Part shown: in pieces, positions 27,459 through 38,060 of the stretch
Position numbering within the stretch: position 1 is the stretch's first letter
Layout: each line of letters begins with the position of its first letter
NCBI RefSeq assembly: GCF_018555455.1
Contig: NZ_JAFEJU010000002.1
Location: forward strand, 248,001 to 312,000
Direction of reading: 5' to 3'
Length of the DNA: 64,000 nucleotides
DNA from: Bifidobacterium colobi
Lineage (GTDB): Bacteria; Actinomycetota; Actinomycetes; Actinomycetales; Bifidobacteriaceae
Notes under the pieces: model-generated
The model's database searches: none
What the model saw: the letters and a program-made list of their open reading frames with translations, nothing else
What the model was told of the DNA's origin: nothing
Program-made: the position numbers and the translations under genes

Positions 27459-28253
27459 ATGCCGAGGCCGCATCGATTTGTGACCGAGGAGCCTCATATT
27501 CCGTTCGATGTGGACGTGCTCTATGAGGATGAGCGCATCATCGTGGTCGATAAACCGCATTTTCTGGCCACGATGCCGCGTGGCATGTGGTATCGCGAAA
27601 CGGCGTTGATTCGTCTGCGCGAACAGTACGGTGAGCCGGACATCATTCCGGCGCACCGACTGGATCGCATGACCGCCGGCATACTGGTGTTCGTGCGCGA
27701 GAAGTCGTGCCGTGGAGCCTATCAGATGCTGTTCCAGAACAAGCAGGCGGTCAAAGTCTACGAATGCCTGGCACCATGCCGGCCTATTGCCCGGCCTCGC
27801 TTCGGCACAGTCACGCCTGTGCAGTCGCCCCGGCCTTTTCCGCTGGTGCGTCGCTCGCATATCACCAAAGTGCGCGGTGTCATGACCGCCTATGAAGAAC
27901 CGGGCATCGTCAATGCCGAAACATTGATTGAGCGTGGCTCATTACTCACGAATAATACGGATAGTCAGCCGCCTGCATGCTCGTTGGCAAGCAGCGCCAC
28001 TGCTCACGGTTCCAGCGGGCAGCTGATGTGCCGGTACACACTGTATCCGCGCACCGGCAAAACGCATCAGCTGCGGGTGCATATGAATTCGCTGGGGTTG
28101 CCGATCATGGGCGATGACTTCTATCCGCGCATCCAAACCCGGCCGTACGACGATTTCAGTCAGCCCTTGGCGCTGGTGGCGCGACGGCTGACTTTCGTTG
28201 ATCCTCTTACCGGCGAAACGCGCGATTTTACGTCGCGTATGCCGCTGCGCTGA
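27459..28253 (+). CDS. RluA-family RNA pseudouridine synthase
   Basis: This 264-residue enzyme isomerises uridine to pseudouridine in rRNA or tRNA. The catalytic Asp is D69 in AHRLDRMTAG, the signature of the RluA family. LYEDERIIVVDKPH near residue 27 and the late YPRTGKTHQLRVHM block are also characteristic. I chose the ATG at 27459, which has GGAG seven bases upstream; a GTG at 27441 overlapping glmS is an alternative. It lacks an S4 domain. The exact RNA target is unknown. Confidence 0.88.
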   Translation: MPRPHRFVTEEPHIPFDVDVLYEDERIIVVDKPHFLATMPRGMWYRETALIRLREQYGEPDIIPAHRLDRMTAGILVFVREKSCRGAYQMLFQNKQAVKVYECLAPCRPIARPRFGTVTPVQSPRPFPLVRRSHITKVRGVMTAYEEPGIVNAETLIERGSLLTNNTDSQPPACSLASSATAHGSSGQLMCRYTLYPRTGKTHQLRVHMNSLGLPIMGDDFYPRIQTRPYDDFSQPLALVARRLTFVDPLTGETRDFTSRMPLR

Positions 28254-28314
28254 TAGGCGCTCTGATATCGCTGCGCTGGCGAGGCATCAGCTGATGCTGC
28301 TCAGCTGGCGAGGC

Positions 28315-29325
28315 TCAGCTGATATCGCGCACAGAGCCGCGTTCGATAAGCTCGGTTGGAATCACGGTTTTGATTCCAGTCGGTACGTTTTCGCCTTCGC
28401 ACTGGCGGCGGACCATCGAGAATGCCGCGGCACCGATGTCACCGAAGCGCATGCGCATGGTGGTGAGGTTCAAACGTGGCACCATGTCCACCAACGAATC
28501 ATCCACGCCGACGACGCTCACATCTTCCGGCACTCGCTTACCGGCCGACTGCAGACCTTGGATTGCGCCGTACGCCATCTGATCATTGGCGGCATAGATC
28601 GCGGTGCACTCGGGGTCATGGGCCAACGCCACGCCCGCTTGATAACCGGAATCCGCGCACCAATCGCCAATGTACATGCTCGGCACGGGCGCACCCATCT
28701 GCTCCAGAGCGTCACGCCAGCCGCGCGCGCGGGATTCGGCGGCACGAGAGGTGGCAGGTCCGGCGATATGGTAGACGGTTTTGTGTCCTTTGCTCATCAA
28801 GTAGTCCACGATGGCGGTAGAGCAACCGTACTGGTCGGCGTCCACAGTGGGGCAGTAGTCGGCAGCGCCTTCAGAAATCAGTACGACTGGCAGCTCCCTC
28901 GGTGGTTTGTAGCCGACGAAATCGGAAATACGCTCCTCGAGCACCACGATGACGCCGTCCACCGGCTGCTTTTGCATACGTTCGACTGCGGCGGCCAGTG
29001 TTCGCTCCGAACCGTGACGCATGGTTTGGATGGTGACTGAGTAGTCATCTTCGGCTGCGGAGGAGATGATGGCGTCAAGGATCCGCGAATTGCCGAACGT
29101 GGCAGTATTGAACATGACCACGCCGATATCCTGGAATTTACCGCGCTTCAAGGCTCGCGCCGCATAGTTGGGGCGGTAGCCGAGCCGCTGCATGGCGGCT
29201 TCGACGCGCTGGCGGGTTTCAGGCTTGACCGCATCGCTGCCGTTGGCCACGCGGGAGACGGTCTGTGGGGACACTCCGGCTTCCTTGGCAACATCCTGCA
29301 TGGAGACTTGCGATGTTCTCGACAT
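28315..29325 (-). CDS. gosR: LacI-family repressor of the galactoside locus (GosR-like)
   Basis: This 336-residue regulator has the N-terminal LacI helix-turn-helix (MQDVAKEAGVSPQTVSRVAN) and the YRPNYAARAL hinge region, followed by a periplasmic-binding-protein-like sensor domain. It is divergent from two sugar permease genes, a GH42 beta-galactosidase and binding proteins, matching the gosR-gosDEGC order I recall from B. breve. It probably represses the locus until a galactoside is present. CGATAACA half-sites occur in the divergent promoter region and before gosC. The symbol is given by synteny, not by a search. Confidence 0.82.
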   Translation of the reverse strand: MSRTSQVSMQDVAKEAGVSPQTVSRVANGSDAVKPETRQRVEAAMQRLGYRPNYAARALKRGKFQDIGVVMFNTATFGNSRILDAIISSAAEDDYSVTIQTMRHGSERTLAAAVERMQKQPVDGVIVVLEERISDFVGYKPPRELPVVLISEGAADYCPTVDADQYGCSTAIVDYLMSKGHKTVYHIAGPATSRAAESRARGWRDALEQMGAPVPSMYIGDWCADSGYQAGVALAHDPECTAIYAANDQMAYGAIQGLQSAGKRVPEDVSVVGVDDSLVDMVPRLNLTTMRMRFGDIGAAAFSMVRRQCEGENVPTGIKTVIPTELIERGSVRDIS

Positions 29326-29403
29326 GACGACCCCCGGTCAACACAATTATTCATACTTCATATGTGCACCAATAATGTCATTCATCATCGAACACGACGG
29401 TAA

Positions 29404-29411
29404 CGATAACA
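29404..29411 (+). promoter_or_regulatory. Candidate LacI-type half-site in the divergent gosR-gosD region
   Basis: CGATAACA, also found twice (once inverted) around the gosC promoter. Context is GGTAACGATAACATC. Confidence 0.4.
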
Positions 29412-29470
29412 TCATTGTTTTCGTGACCATTGTAGCAAACATAGGCAAAAACGTTGAATTAAGACACGAA

Positions 29471-29504
29471 TAGACAATGTTAGAAATCGTGTTATGATGA
29501 TAAC
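29471..29504 (+). promoter_or_regulatory. Probable gosD promoter overlapped by an operator-like palindrome
   Basis: TAGACA (29471-29476) and TATGAT (29493-29498) are spaced by 16 bases. The dyad GTTAT-gatg-ATAAC (29491-29504) covers the -10 element, a classic position for repression by the adjacent LacI-type protein. Confidence 0.55.
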
Positions 29505-29543
29505 GCAAACATTTTAATCAGCCTTCGAAGGAGAGGGGTTGGA

Positions 29544-30470
29544 ATGGCTTCAGCCAATGTCACAGCTGCACCCGTGGATGCGGGTCAGGTGCGTGTGAAT
29601 AAGCATAAGGCGGATTGGCGTGGATGGAAGTTCATGTGGCCGTTCGCTGTGGTGTTCGTGTTCGTGTTCATCATCCCGATCGTGTACGCGATCTATATCA
29701 GCTTCTTCAAGAAGCAGATGATCGGCGGCACCAAGTTCGTTGGCCTGCAGAACTACCAGCGCCTGCTTGTTGATCAGCAGTTCTGGAGCAGTGTGGGTCG
29801 TGTGGCCCTGTTCACGGTGGTGCAGGTGCCGATCATGCTGTTCCTCGCGGCGGCCATGGCGTTGGCCATCGACTCGATGAAGCTGCATGGCACGAAGTTC
29901 TTCCGCATCTCCACGTTCCTGCCCTATGCGGTGCCGGCGGTGGTGTCCACGTTGATCTGGGGTTTCGTGTACGGCGCGAAGTACGGCCTGGTGGGAAGCT
30001 TCAACGATTTCTTCGGCACGAACGTCGACGTGTTGAAGCCTTCCGTGCTGCTTGCGGCGATCGGCAACATCAACACGTGGGAGTTCACGGGTTATAACAT
30101 GCTGATCTTCTACAGCTCGCTGTCCACGATCCCGCACTCCCTGTACGAGGCCGCGTCGATCGATGGCGCTTCGGAGTGGCAGATCGTCAAGTCGATCAAG
30201 CTGCCTGAGTTGAAGGGCTCCCTGGCGATCACGGTGATCTTCTCGATCATCGGTTCGTTCCAGTTGTTCAACGAGCCGAGCATTTTGCAGAACATGGTGC
30301 CGGGCAACGCGATCACCACGTACTACACGCCGAACATGTACGCGTACAACCTGAGCTTCTCCGGCAACCAGTCGAACTACGCCGCCGCATTGGCCATCGT
30401 CATGGCCGTGATCACCATGGCCATCGCCTACGCGGTCCAGCTCAACAGCATGAAGGAGCAGATGAAGTGA
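29544..30470 (+). CDS. gosD: Galactoside ABC transporter permease, MalF/UgpA type
   Basis: This 308-residue permease of the carbohydrate uptake-1 family has about six transmembrane helices and the EAA loop (YEAASIDGASEWQIVKSIKLP) of sugar permeases. It is the first gene after the divergent promoter and has a strong GAAGGAGAGGGG ribosome site. It is expected to pair with the permease encoded at 30529 and import galactooligosaccharides delivered by the GosC lipoproteins. No ATPase gene lies in the locus, so a shared MsiK-type ATPase elsewhere is likely. Symbol from synteny. Confidence 0.88.
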   Translation: MASANVTAAPVDAGQVRVNKHKADWRGWKFMWPFAVVFVFVFIIPIVYAIYISFFKKQMIGGTKFVGLQNYQRLLVDQQFWSSVGRVALFTVVQVPIMLFLAAAMALAIDSMKLHGTKFFRISTFLPYAVPAVVSTLIWGFVYGAKYGLVGSFNDFFGTNVDVLKPSVLLAAIGNINTWEFTGYNMLIFYSSLSTIPHSLYEAASIDGASEWQIVKSIKLPELKGSLAITVIFSIIGSFQLFNEPSILQNMVPGNAITTYYTPNMYAYNLSFSGNQSNYAAALAIVMAVITMAIAYAVQLNSMKEQMK

Positions 30471-30528
30471 TGCGCCTCGAGCTGATTGCTGAAATGACTA
30501 TGACTGTGATTGTGAAGGAGCGTATCTG

Positions 30529-31527
30529 ATGAGTGCAGCAGCAAGTGCCCGTCCGGCCGAGGCGGAATTGAGGGCCCGGGAGAAGGCCGCCAGGAAGGCC
30601 GAGAAGGAACGTCAGAAGCGTATCGCCCGCGATGAGGCCGCCGAGAGGAAGCGCAGCGAAAAGGCCGGTTTCGCGAACGTGAACAACCCGCGCCGCAGCA
30701 CGCTGATGACCATCCTGTGCGCCATCTTCGCCGTGTACTGCCTGTTCCCGTTCGTCTACCTGGCGATTAACGCGACCAAGACGCAGGCCGACTTCACCAG
30801 TACATTCGGTCTCGGCTTCGGCAGGACGTTCGCCCTGTGGGACAACATCGTCACCGTGTTCACCTACCAGAACGGCATCTTCGGCCGCTGGCTGATCAAC
30901 ACGCTCCTCTACGTGGTCGTCGGCGCGGGCGGCGCGACCCTGCTGGCCATCATGGGCGGCTACGCGCTGGCGAAGTTCCGCTTCCCCGGCCGCAAGGCCG
31001 TGTTCGCCGTGATCATCGGCTCCATCTCCGTGCCGGGCATCGCCCTGGCCGTGCCGCAGTTCCTCCTGTTCGCCAAGCTGGGCCTGACCAACACCCCATG
31101 GGCCATGATCATCCCGAGCCTCATCTCCCCGTTCGGGCTGTACCTCATGTGGATCTTCAGCGAGCAGGCCGTGCCGACCGAACTGCTCGAGGCCGCGCGC
31201 GTGGACGGCGCCAGCGAGTTCCGCACGTTCTGGACCATCAGCCTGCCGCTCCTGGCCCCCGGCATCGTCACGACCGCCCTGTTCACGATCGTGGCCACGT
31301 GGAACAACTACTTCCTGCCGTTGATCATGCTGAAGGACGCCGACTGGTACCCGCTGACCATCGGTCTGAACCAGTGGAAGGACCAGGCGTCCACCGCCGG
31401 TGGCCAGGCCATCCAGAACCTGGTGATCACGGGCTCCCTGATCACGATCATCCCGCTGGTCATCGCCTTCCTGTGCCTGCAGAAGTACTGGCAGTCCGGC
31501 CTCGCCGCCGGCGCCGTCAAGGAGTAG
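30529..31527 (+). CDS. gosE: Galactoside ABC transporter permease, MalG type
   Basis: This 332-residue second permease has a cytoplasmic N-terminus of about 55 residues that is very rich in Ala, Lys, Arg and Glu, followed by six helices. The EAA loop is LLEAARVDGASEFRTFWTIS. It ends with the short basic-acidic tail common to the family. The ribosome site AAGGAG is eight bases before the ATG and 58 bases after gosD. Codon bias is strong, suggesting high expression. Confidence 0.9.
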   Translation: MSAAASARPAEAELRAREKAARKAEKERQKRIARDEAAERKRSEKAGFANVNNPRRSTLMTILCAIFAVYCLFPFVYLAINATKTQADFTSTFGLGFGRTFALWDNIVTVFTYQNGIFGRWLINTLLYVVVGAGGATLLAIMGGYALAKFRFPGRKAVFAVIIGSISVPGIALAVPQFLLFAKLGLTNTPWAMIIPSLISPFGLYLMWIFSEQAVPTELLEAARVDGASEFRTFWTISLPLLAPGIVTTALFTIVATWNNYFLPLIMLKDADWYPLTIGLNQWKDQASTAGGQAIQNLVITGSLITIIPLVIAFLCLQKYWQSGLAAGAVKE

Positions 31528-33869
<2,342 letters not shown>

Positions 33870-33903
33870 CCGCCGGTCGATATCGCCTACAGCGAAAAGC
33901 TCC

Positions 33904-33943
33904 AGGGCTTTGCTGGACAATATGTCTGGCGAAGCCCTTTTTG
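33904..33943 (+). terminator. Rho-independent terminator after gosG
   Basis: A 15-pair stem, allowing three G-T pairs (33904-33918 with 33924-33938), is followed directly by a run of T. Confidence 0.85.
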
Positions 33944-33960
33944 TATGGAAAATGAGCGTG

Positions 33961-34110
33961 GTGGTTTGTGCTGTAGTGTCTACTGCTGTAGTGGTTGCTG
34001 CAGTAGTTTCTGCTGCGGTTGTGTCTGCTGCAGTCATGTCTGCTGCAGTGGTGTCTGCTGCAGTGGTGTCTATTGCAGTATCGATTGGTTCTGCAATGGT
34101 TGCTGTTGCA
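33961..34110 (+). repeat. Ten imperfect 15-bp tandem repeats between gosG and gosC
   Basis: Ten consecutive 15-base units related to GTGTCTGCTGCAGTG fill this stretch. In frame they would read Ser-Ala-Ala-Val-Val repeats, but there is no ribosome site, and I treat the region as non-coding DNA with an unstable repeat. Confidence 0.8.
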
Positions 34111-34166
34111 TAACTCGGTACAGTCTTGCTGTTTCTTACCATCGCGAGCGGCAGCCAACGTAATTG

Positions 34167-34178
34167 TTTGCGATAACA
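34167..34178 (+). promoter_or_regulatory. Candidate GosR operator upstream of the gosC promoter
   Basis: TTTGCGATAACA. Its 11-base core TTGCGATAACA recurs as an exact inverted copy at 34229-34239, so the pair brackets the promoter. Confidence 0.5.
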
Positions 34179-34194
34179 CGCCGAGATGCTGTGT

Positions 34195-34222
34195 TTGCAA
34201 GAACTTGCGATGTGTGTATACT
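34195..34222 (+). promoter_or_regulatory. Probable gosC promoter
   Basis: TTGCAA (34195-34200) and TATACT (34217-34222) are spaced by 16 bases. It leaves a leader of about 155 bases before gosC. Confidence 0.55.
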
Positions 34223-34228
34223 AATAAA

Positions 34229-34239
34229 TGTTATCGCAA
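34229..34239 (+). promoter_or_regulatory. Candidate GosR operator just after the gosC promoter
   Basis: TGTTATCGCAA is the exact reverse complement of TTGCGATAACA at 34168-34178. A site at the expected transcription start would block initiation. Confidence 0.5.
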
Positions 34240-34383
34240 TCATAGATTTTGGAAATGGCGAGAGGAGCCACTTCTCGAGGTTGAGGGGAATTCCAAGGGA
34301 TTTGAATCAACTGCAAATCGATGATTACGAACGACATACAGATTTGAATCGTTCTGGACGATTCGAGGAAGGAGAACAGAACG

Positions 34384-35727
34384 ATGAAGTTCACTGCCGC
34401 TAAGAAGGCTATTGCACTGACCGGTGCGGCCGCCATGCTGGTGTCCGTTGCCGCCTGCGGTTCCGATAGCGCCGGTTCCCAGCCGGAGCAGGAAAAGGAT
34501 GTTCAGGAGATCACCGTGTGGGCTTGGGAGCCTACACTGACCCAGGTTGCCAAGGACTTCACCAAGAAGACCGGCATCAAGGTCGACCTCAAGAACGTCG
34601 GCACCAACACCAAGGAATACACCCAGCTTGATAACGCCATCGAGGCCGGCAACGGCGCTCCGGATGTGGCTCAGGTTGAGTACTACGCCATCCCGCAGTA
34701 CGCCATCAAGGGCAACCTGCTGGACATCACCGACAAGACCTCCGGCTTCAAGGACTTCTACACCCCTGGCCCGTGGGCTTCCGTGCAGTTCGCTGGCAAG
34801 GTCTACGGCCTGCCGATGGATTCCGGCCCAATGGCCTTCTTCTACAACAAGGAAGTCTTCGACAAGGCTGGCGTTGACGCCGAGCAGATCAAGACCTGGG
34901 ATGATTACTACGAGGCCGCTAAGAAGATTCACGCCCTTGGCGACAACTACTACATCACCTCCGATACCGGCGACGCCGGCTTCTACGATTCCATGACCTG
35001 GCTCGCTGGTGGCCAGCCGTTCAAGACCTCCTCCGACGGCTCCGAAGTCACCATCAACCTGACCGGTGATGAGAACGTGCAGAAGTTCAACGAGTTCTGG
35101 CAGAAGATGCTGGACGAGGGCCTGCTCGACACCAAGACCGCCGGCTGGTCCGAGGATTGGTTCAAGGGCATGGTCGACGGCACCATCGCCTCCCTGCTCA
35201 CTGGTGCTTGGATGCCGGCCAACCTGGCCAACTCCGCTGCCGGTGGCGCTGGCAAGTGGCGTGTGACCCAGATGCCGACCGCTGACGGCTCCGCAACCAA
35301 CTCCGAGAACGGTGGTTCTTCGCTGGCTGTGCTCTCCAGCTCCAAGAAGGCTGAAGCCGCCTACAAGTTCATCGAGTACGCTAACCACGGCGATGGCGTG
35401 GCCACCCGTGTGGCTGGCGGCGCATTCCCGGCCGACAAGGCTTCCATGGAATCCGATTCCTTCAAGAACGCCACGACCGTGAAGAACTCCGATGGTCAGG
35501 ATGTTGACTACTTCGGTGGTCAGAAGTACAACGAGGTTCTTGCTCAGGCTGCTGAGAACGTGTCCTCCGACTACCAGTTCCTGCCGTTCGAGGTCAAGGC
35601 CCGCACCATCTTCGGCGACTACGTTGGCAAGTCCTACACCGGCGACCAGAAGCTGTCCGACGGTGTGGCTGCTTGGCAGAAGGCCCTGCAGGATTACGGC
35701 AAGGATCAGGGCTTCACTGTGAAGTAA
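34384..35727 (+). CDS. gosC: Galactoside ABC transporter substrate-binding lipoprotein
   Basis: This 447-residue family 1 solute-binding lipoprotein has a lipobox SVAAC with Cys25. The mature fold begins ITVWAWEPTLTQV and contains GLPMDSGPMAFFYN and DYYEAAKKI. Codon choice is among the most biased in the window, consistent with an abundant surface binding protein. The ribosome site GAAGGAG is clear. It delivers galactooligosaccharides to the GosDE permeases. A close paralogue follows at 36150. Confidence 0.92.
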   Translation: MKFTAAKKAIALTGAAAMLVSVAACGSDSAGSQPEQEKDVQEITVWAWEPTLTQVAKDFTKKTGIKVDLKNVGTNTKEYTQLDNAIEAGNGAPDVAQVEYYAIPQYAIKGNLLDITDKTSGFKDFYTPGPWASVQFAGKVYGLPMDSGPMAFFYNKEVFDKAGVDAEQIKTWDDYYEAAKKIHALGDNYYITSDTGDAGFYDSMTWLAGGQPFKTSSDGSEVTINLTGDENVQKFNEFWQKMLDEGLLDTKTAGWSEDWFKGMVDGTIASLLTGAWMPANLANSAAGGAGKWRVTQMPTADGSATNSENGGSSLAVLSSSKKAEAAYKFIEYANHGDGVATRVAGGAFPADKASMESDSFKNATTVKNSDGQDVDYFGGQKYNEVLAQAAENVSSDYQFLPFEVKARTIFGDYVGKSYTGDQKLSDGVAAWQKALQDYGKDQGFTVK

Positions 35728-35777
35728 GCTCTGTGAAGTAGCTCCGCAATCCGAGCCTTCAATCACTAATTGACTGC

Positions 35778-35813
35778 AAAAGCTCCGAGTGTTATGCACC
35801 CGGAGCTTTTTTG
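35778..35813 (+). terminator. Rho-independent terminator after gosC
   Basis: AAAGCTCCG/CGGAGCTTT with inner GTG/CAC pairs around the loop, followed by six T bases. Confidence 0.9.
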
Positions 35814-35819
35814 TTGTCC

Positions 35820-35955
35820 TGCGTTTCTTGCGTTTCCTGCGTTTCCTGCGTTCCCTGTATTTCCTGCGTTCCCTGTGCTTTCCATGTTCCTTGCGTTTCC
35901 CATGTTCCTTGCGTTTCCCGCGTTCCTTGCGTTTCCTGCGTTCCTTGCGTTCCCC
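35820..35955 (+). repeat. About fifteen imperfect 9-bp tandem repeats
   Basis: Units close to TGCGTTTCC or TGCGTTCCT repeat head to tail, with occasional 8- and 10-base units. The minus strand would read Asn-Ala-Gly/Arg repeats, but no credible gene is attached. Confidence 0.8.
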
Positions 35956-35985
35956 TTCATACGCGCGCTAGGCCCACCCCGTGCC

Positions 35986-36110
35986 GGATTCCGGGAAATC
36001 CGTCGAAAATGATCTCCTAGAGGGGCTGTATTCGCTACTTTCCGCGGAATCCGTCGAAAATGAGCTCCCGAACGGGCTGTTTTTGCCGGATTCCGCGGAA
36101 TCCGTCGCAT
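35986..36110 (+). repeat. Three diverged copies of a palindromic repeat GGATTCCGCGGAATCC
   Basis: The perfect 16-base palindrome is at about 36089-36104. Related copies lie near 35990 and 36040. The first two are followed by GTCGAAAATGANCTCC. The copies are spaced by about 50 bases and fill the region before the second binding protein gene. Confidence 0.65.
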
Positions 36111-36149
36111 ACAGAGGCGGCGCGCAGGCATACTAGTAGACTCAGCAGT

Positions 36150-37571
36150 ATGAGTTTGATTGGGCAACGAATCAGAAAGACGGCGACCATCATTGTGGCT
36201 GCCGTTCTTTCCGTATCCCTCGCATCCTGCGGACAATCCACCCAAGACAACCGCACCGAAATCACCGTGTGGAGCTGGGAGCCCAGCATGGGCAAAGTCA
36301 TCAGCCGATTCGAGAAAGCCAACCCAGACATCAAAGTCAACTGGACCAACATTTCCGGCTACAACAATCTCAACACTGCCATCCAGGACGGCTACGGCAC
36401 CCCGGACGTAGCACAAATCGAATACTATGCACTGCCGCAGTACGAAGTATCCGGGCAGCTGCTGGACCTCACCGACCGCATCGGATCCGATTACGCGAAC
36501 TTCTTCACCCTCGGTACCTGGTCATCCGTACAGCTCGCCGGGCGAACCTACGGTCTGCCGATGGATTCCGGTCCAATGGGATTCTTCTACAACCAAGACG
36601 TCTTCGCACAGGCCGGCGTGGACGCCACACAAATCAAAACCTGGGACGACTACTACGAGGCCGCCAAAAAACTCAAGGATATCGGTGCCTATATCGCTGC
36701 GGATTCAGGCGACGGCAGCTTCTACGACGCCATGATTTGGCTCGCCGGCGGTCAGCCGTTCCATACATCGTCGGATGGCAAAACCGTGACCATTGATCTG
36801 GAACACGACGAGGGAACCCAGCGGTTTACCGAATTCTGGCAGAAGATGATTGACGAAGGCCTCGTGGACACCACCTCCGCCACATGGTCCGGGCGATGGA
36901 AAAGCCGGGTAGGCAACGGCACCATCGCCTCCGTGTTCATGGGTGCGTGGATGCCGTCGCTATTGCTCGCCAATGTGCCGGGCGCGGCCGGGTTGTGGCG
37001 CGTCACCACCATGCCCACCTATGATGGCCAGCCCACCAATGCGGAAAGCGGCGGTTCTGCGCTCGCGGTACTGCAGCTCACCCGCAAGCCGGATGCGGCA
37101 TATCGGTTCGTGGATTTTGTCACCCATGATGCGCAGGGCATCAGCGCGCGCGTGGCTGGCGGCGCATTTCCCGCCGACTATGCCACGCTTAACTCTCAGG
37201 AATTCCTGGACAAAACCACGTTGACCGCCAGCAATGGCATGGAAATTCCGTATTTTGGCGGGCAGAAGTTCAACCGTGTGCTCTCCGAGGCGGCGGAAGA
37301 TGTGTCCGTGGGATACCAGTATCTGCCGTTTGAAGTGTACGCGCGCAATGACTTTGAAACCACGGTGGGCAAAGCGTACAGCTGGGCGAGTAGCTTCCAG
37401 GCGTATCAGCGCCGTCAGGCCGCCATCGCGATGGGATGGAAGGACGAGTACGGCAATCCGTTGCAGCCGTTGGAGGATCCTGGTGCCAAGGTAAGCCTTG
37501 AGAACGGGCTCACGCAGTGGCAGAAGGATCTGAAGGAATACGGTTTCAACCAAGGCTTCACTATCAAATAG
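36150..37571 (+). CDS. Second galactoside-type ABC substrate-binding lipoprotein, paralogue of gosC
   Basis: This 473-residue lipoprotein (lipobox SLASC, Cys27) resembles GosC along its length: ITVWSWEPSMGKV, GLPMDSGPMGFFYNQD, DYYEAAKKL and GGAFPAD. It carries an insertion of about 25 residues near position 410 (SSFQAYQRRQAAIAMGWKDE) that GosC lacks. Codon bias is weaker than in gosC, suggesting lower expression. I placed the start at the ATG at 36150; TAGACT ends seven bases upstream, so a leaderless transcript is possible. The frame is open back to 36060. It may give the transporter a second ligand range. Confidence 0.88.
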   Translation: MSLIGQRIRKTATIIVAAVLSVSLASCGQSTQDNRTEITVWSWEPSMGKVISRFEKANPDIKVNWTNISGYNNLNTAIQDGYGTPDVAQIEYYALPQYEVSGQLLDLTDRIGSDYANFFTLGTWSSVQLAGRTYGLPMDSGPMGFFYNQDVFAQAGVDATQIKTWDDYYEAAKKLKDIGAYIAADSGDGSFYDAMIWLAGGQPFHTSSDGKTVTIDLEHDEGTQRFTEFWQKMIDEGLVDTTSATWSGRWKSRVGNGTIASVFMGAWMPSLLLANVPGAAGLWRVTTMPTYDGQPTNAESGGSALAVLQLTRKPDAAYRFVDFVTHDAQGISARVAGGAFPADYATLNSQEFLDKTTLTASNGMEIPYFGGQKFNRVLSEAAEDVSVGYQYLPFEVYARNDFETTVGKAYSWASSFQAYQRRQAAIAMGWKDEYGNPLQPLEDPGAKVSLENGLTQWQKDLKEYGFNQGFTIK

Positions 37572-38060
37572 CGGAAGCGGGGCAGTAGCCGGGGCGACAG
37601 TGGGACGACAGCTGGGCCACCGGGCAGCCGCCTGGGACTGCAGCTGGGCCGCGGATTGCAACTGGGACTGCAGCTGGGCAGCAGCGGGATGGCAGCCGGG
37701 CAGCATATGGCTCTGTTACCGCGCCTACCCATGCTTATTCCTCCGTATGTTCGCGCGAATTACGGACCCTGCGCGTACAAACGGAGGAAATTGGCCGTGA
37801 AAATGATCGTATGTACGCGCAGTATCCGTCAGTTGCGCGTACATACGAACGATTTGGACGGCGACTAGCGCATGACCACCGCATGACCACCGCATGACCA
37901 CCGCACGACTGCCGCACGTTGCGCGTCGCGCCGGATGGCGGCTTGTGCGGCATGGAGGAAGTCGGCTAGCGCACGGCTAGCGCACGGCTAGCGCACGTAC
38001 CGCGCGGCTAGCGCACGTACCGCGCGACTAGCGCACCACTACCGCACGTCTACCGTACGT
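37572..38060 (+). repeat. Repeat-rich gap between the gosC paralogue and coaX
   Basis: No gene is supported here. It contains CTGGGACTGCAGCTGGGC-like repeats (about 37605-37685), a perfect 14-base inverted repeat CGTATGTACGCGCA/TGCGCGTACATACG (37808-37821 with 37834-37847), three tandem copies of GCATGACCACC (about 37869-37905) and several GCTAGCGCAC/GTACCGCGC units up to the coaX stop. Confidence 0.7.

Noticed and set aside
28198..29040. 280-codon plus-strand frame
   Set aside because: Antisense to the LacI-family regulator, whose helix-turn-helix and sensor domain are unmistakable on the minus strand.
33910..34113. Open frame encoding Ser-Ala-Ala-Val-Val repeats
   Set aside because: It is the translation of the 15-bp tandem repeat, starting inside the gosG terminator and without a ribosome site.
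35766..36416. Minus-strand frame with Asn-Ala-Gly/Arg repeats
   Set aside because: Produced by the 9-bp repeat array and the antisense of the gosC paralogue; no start signals.
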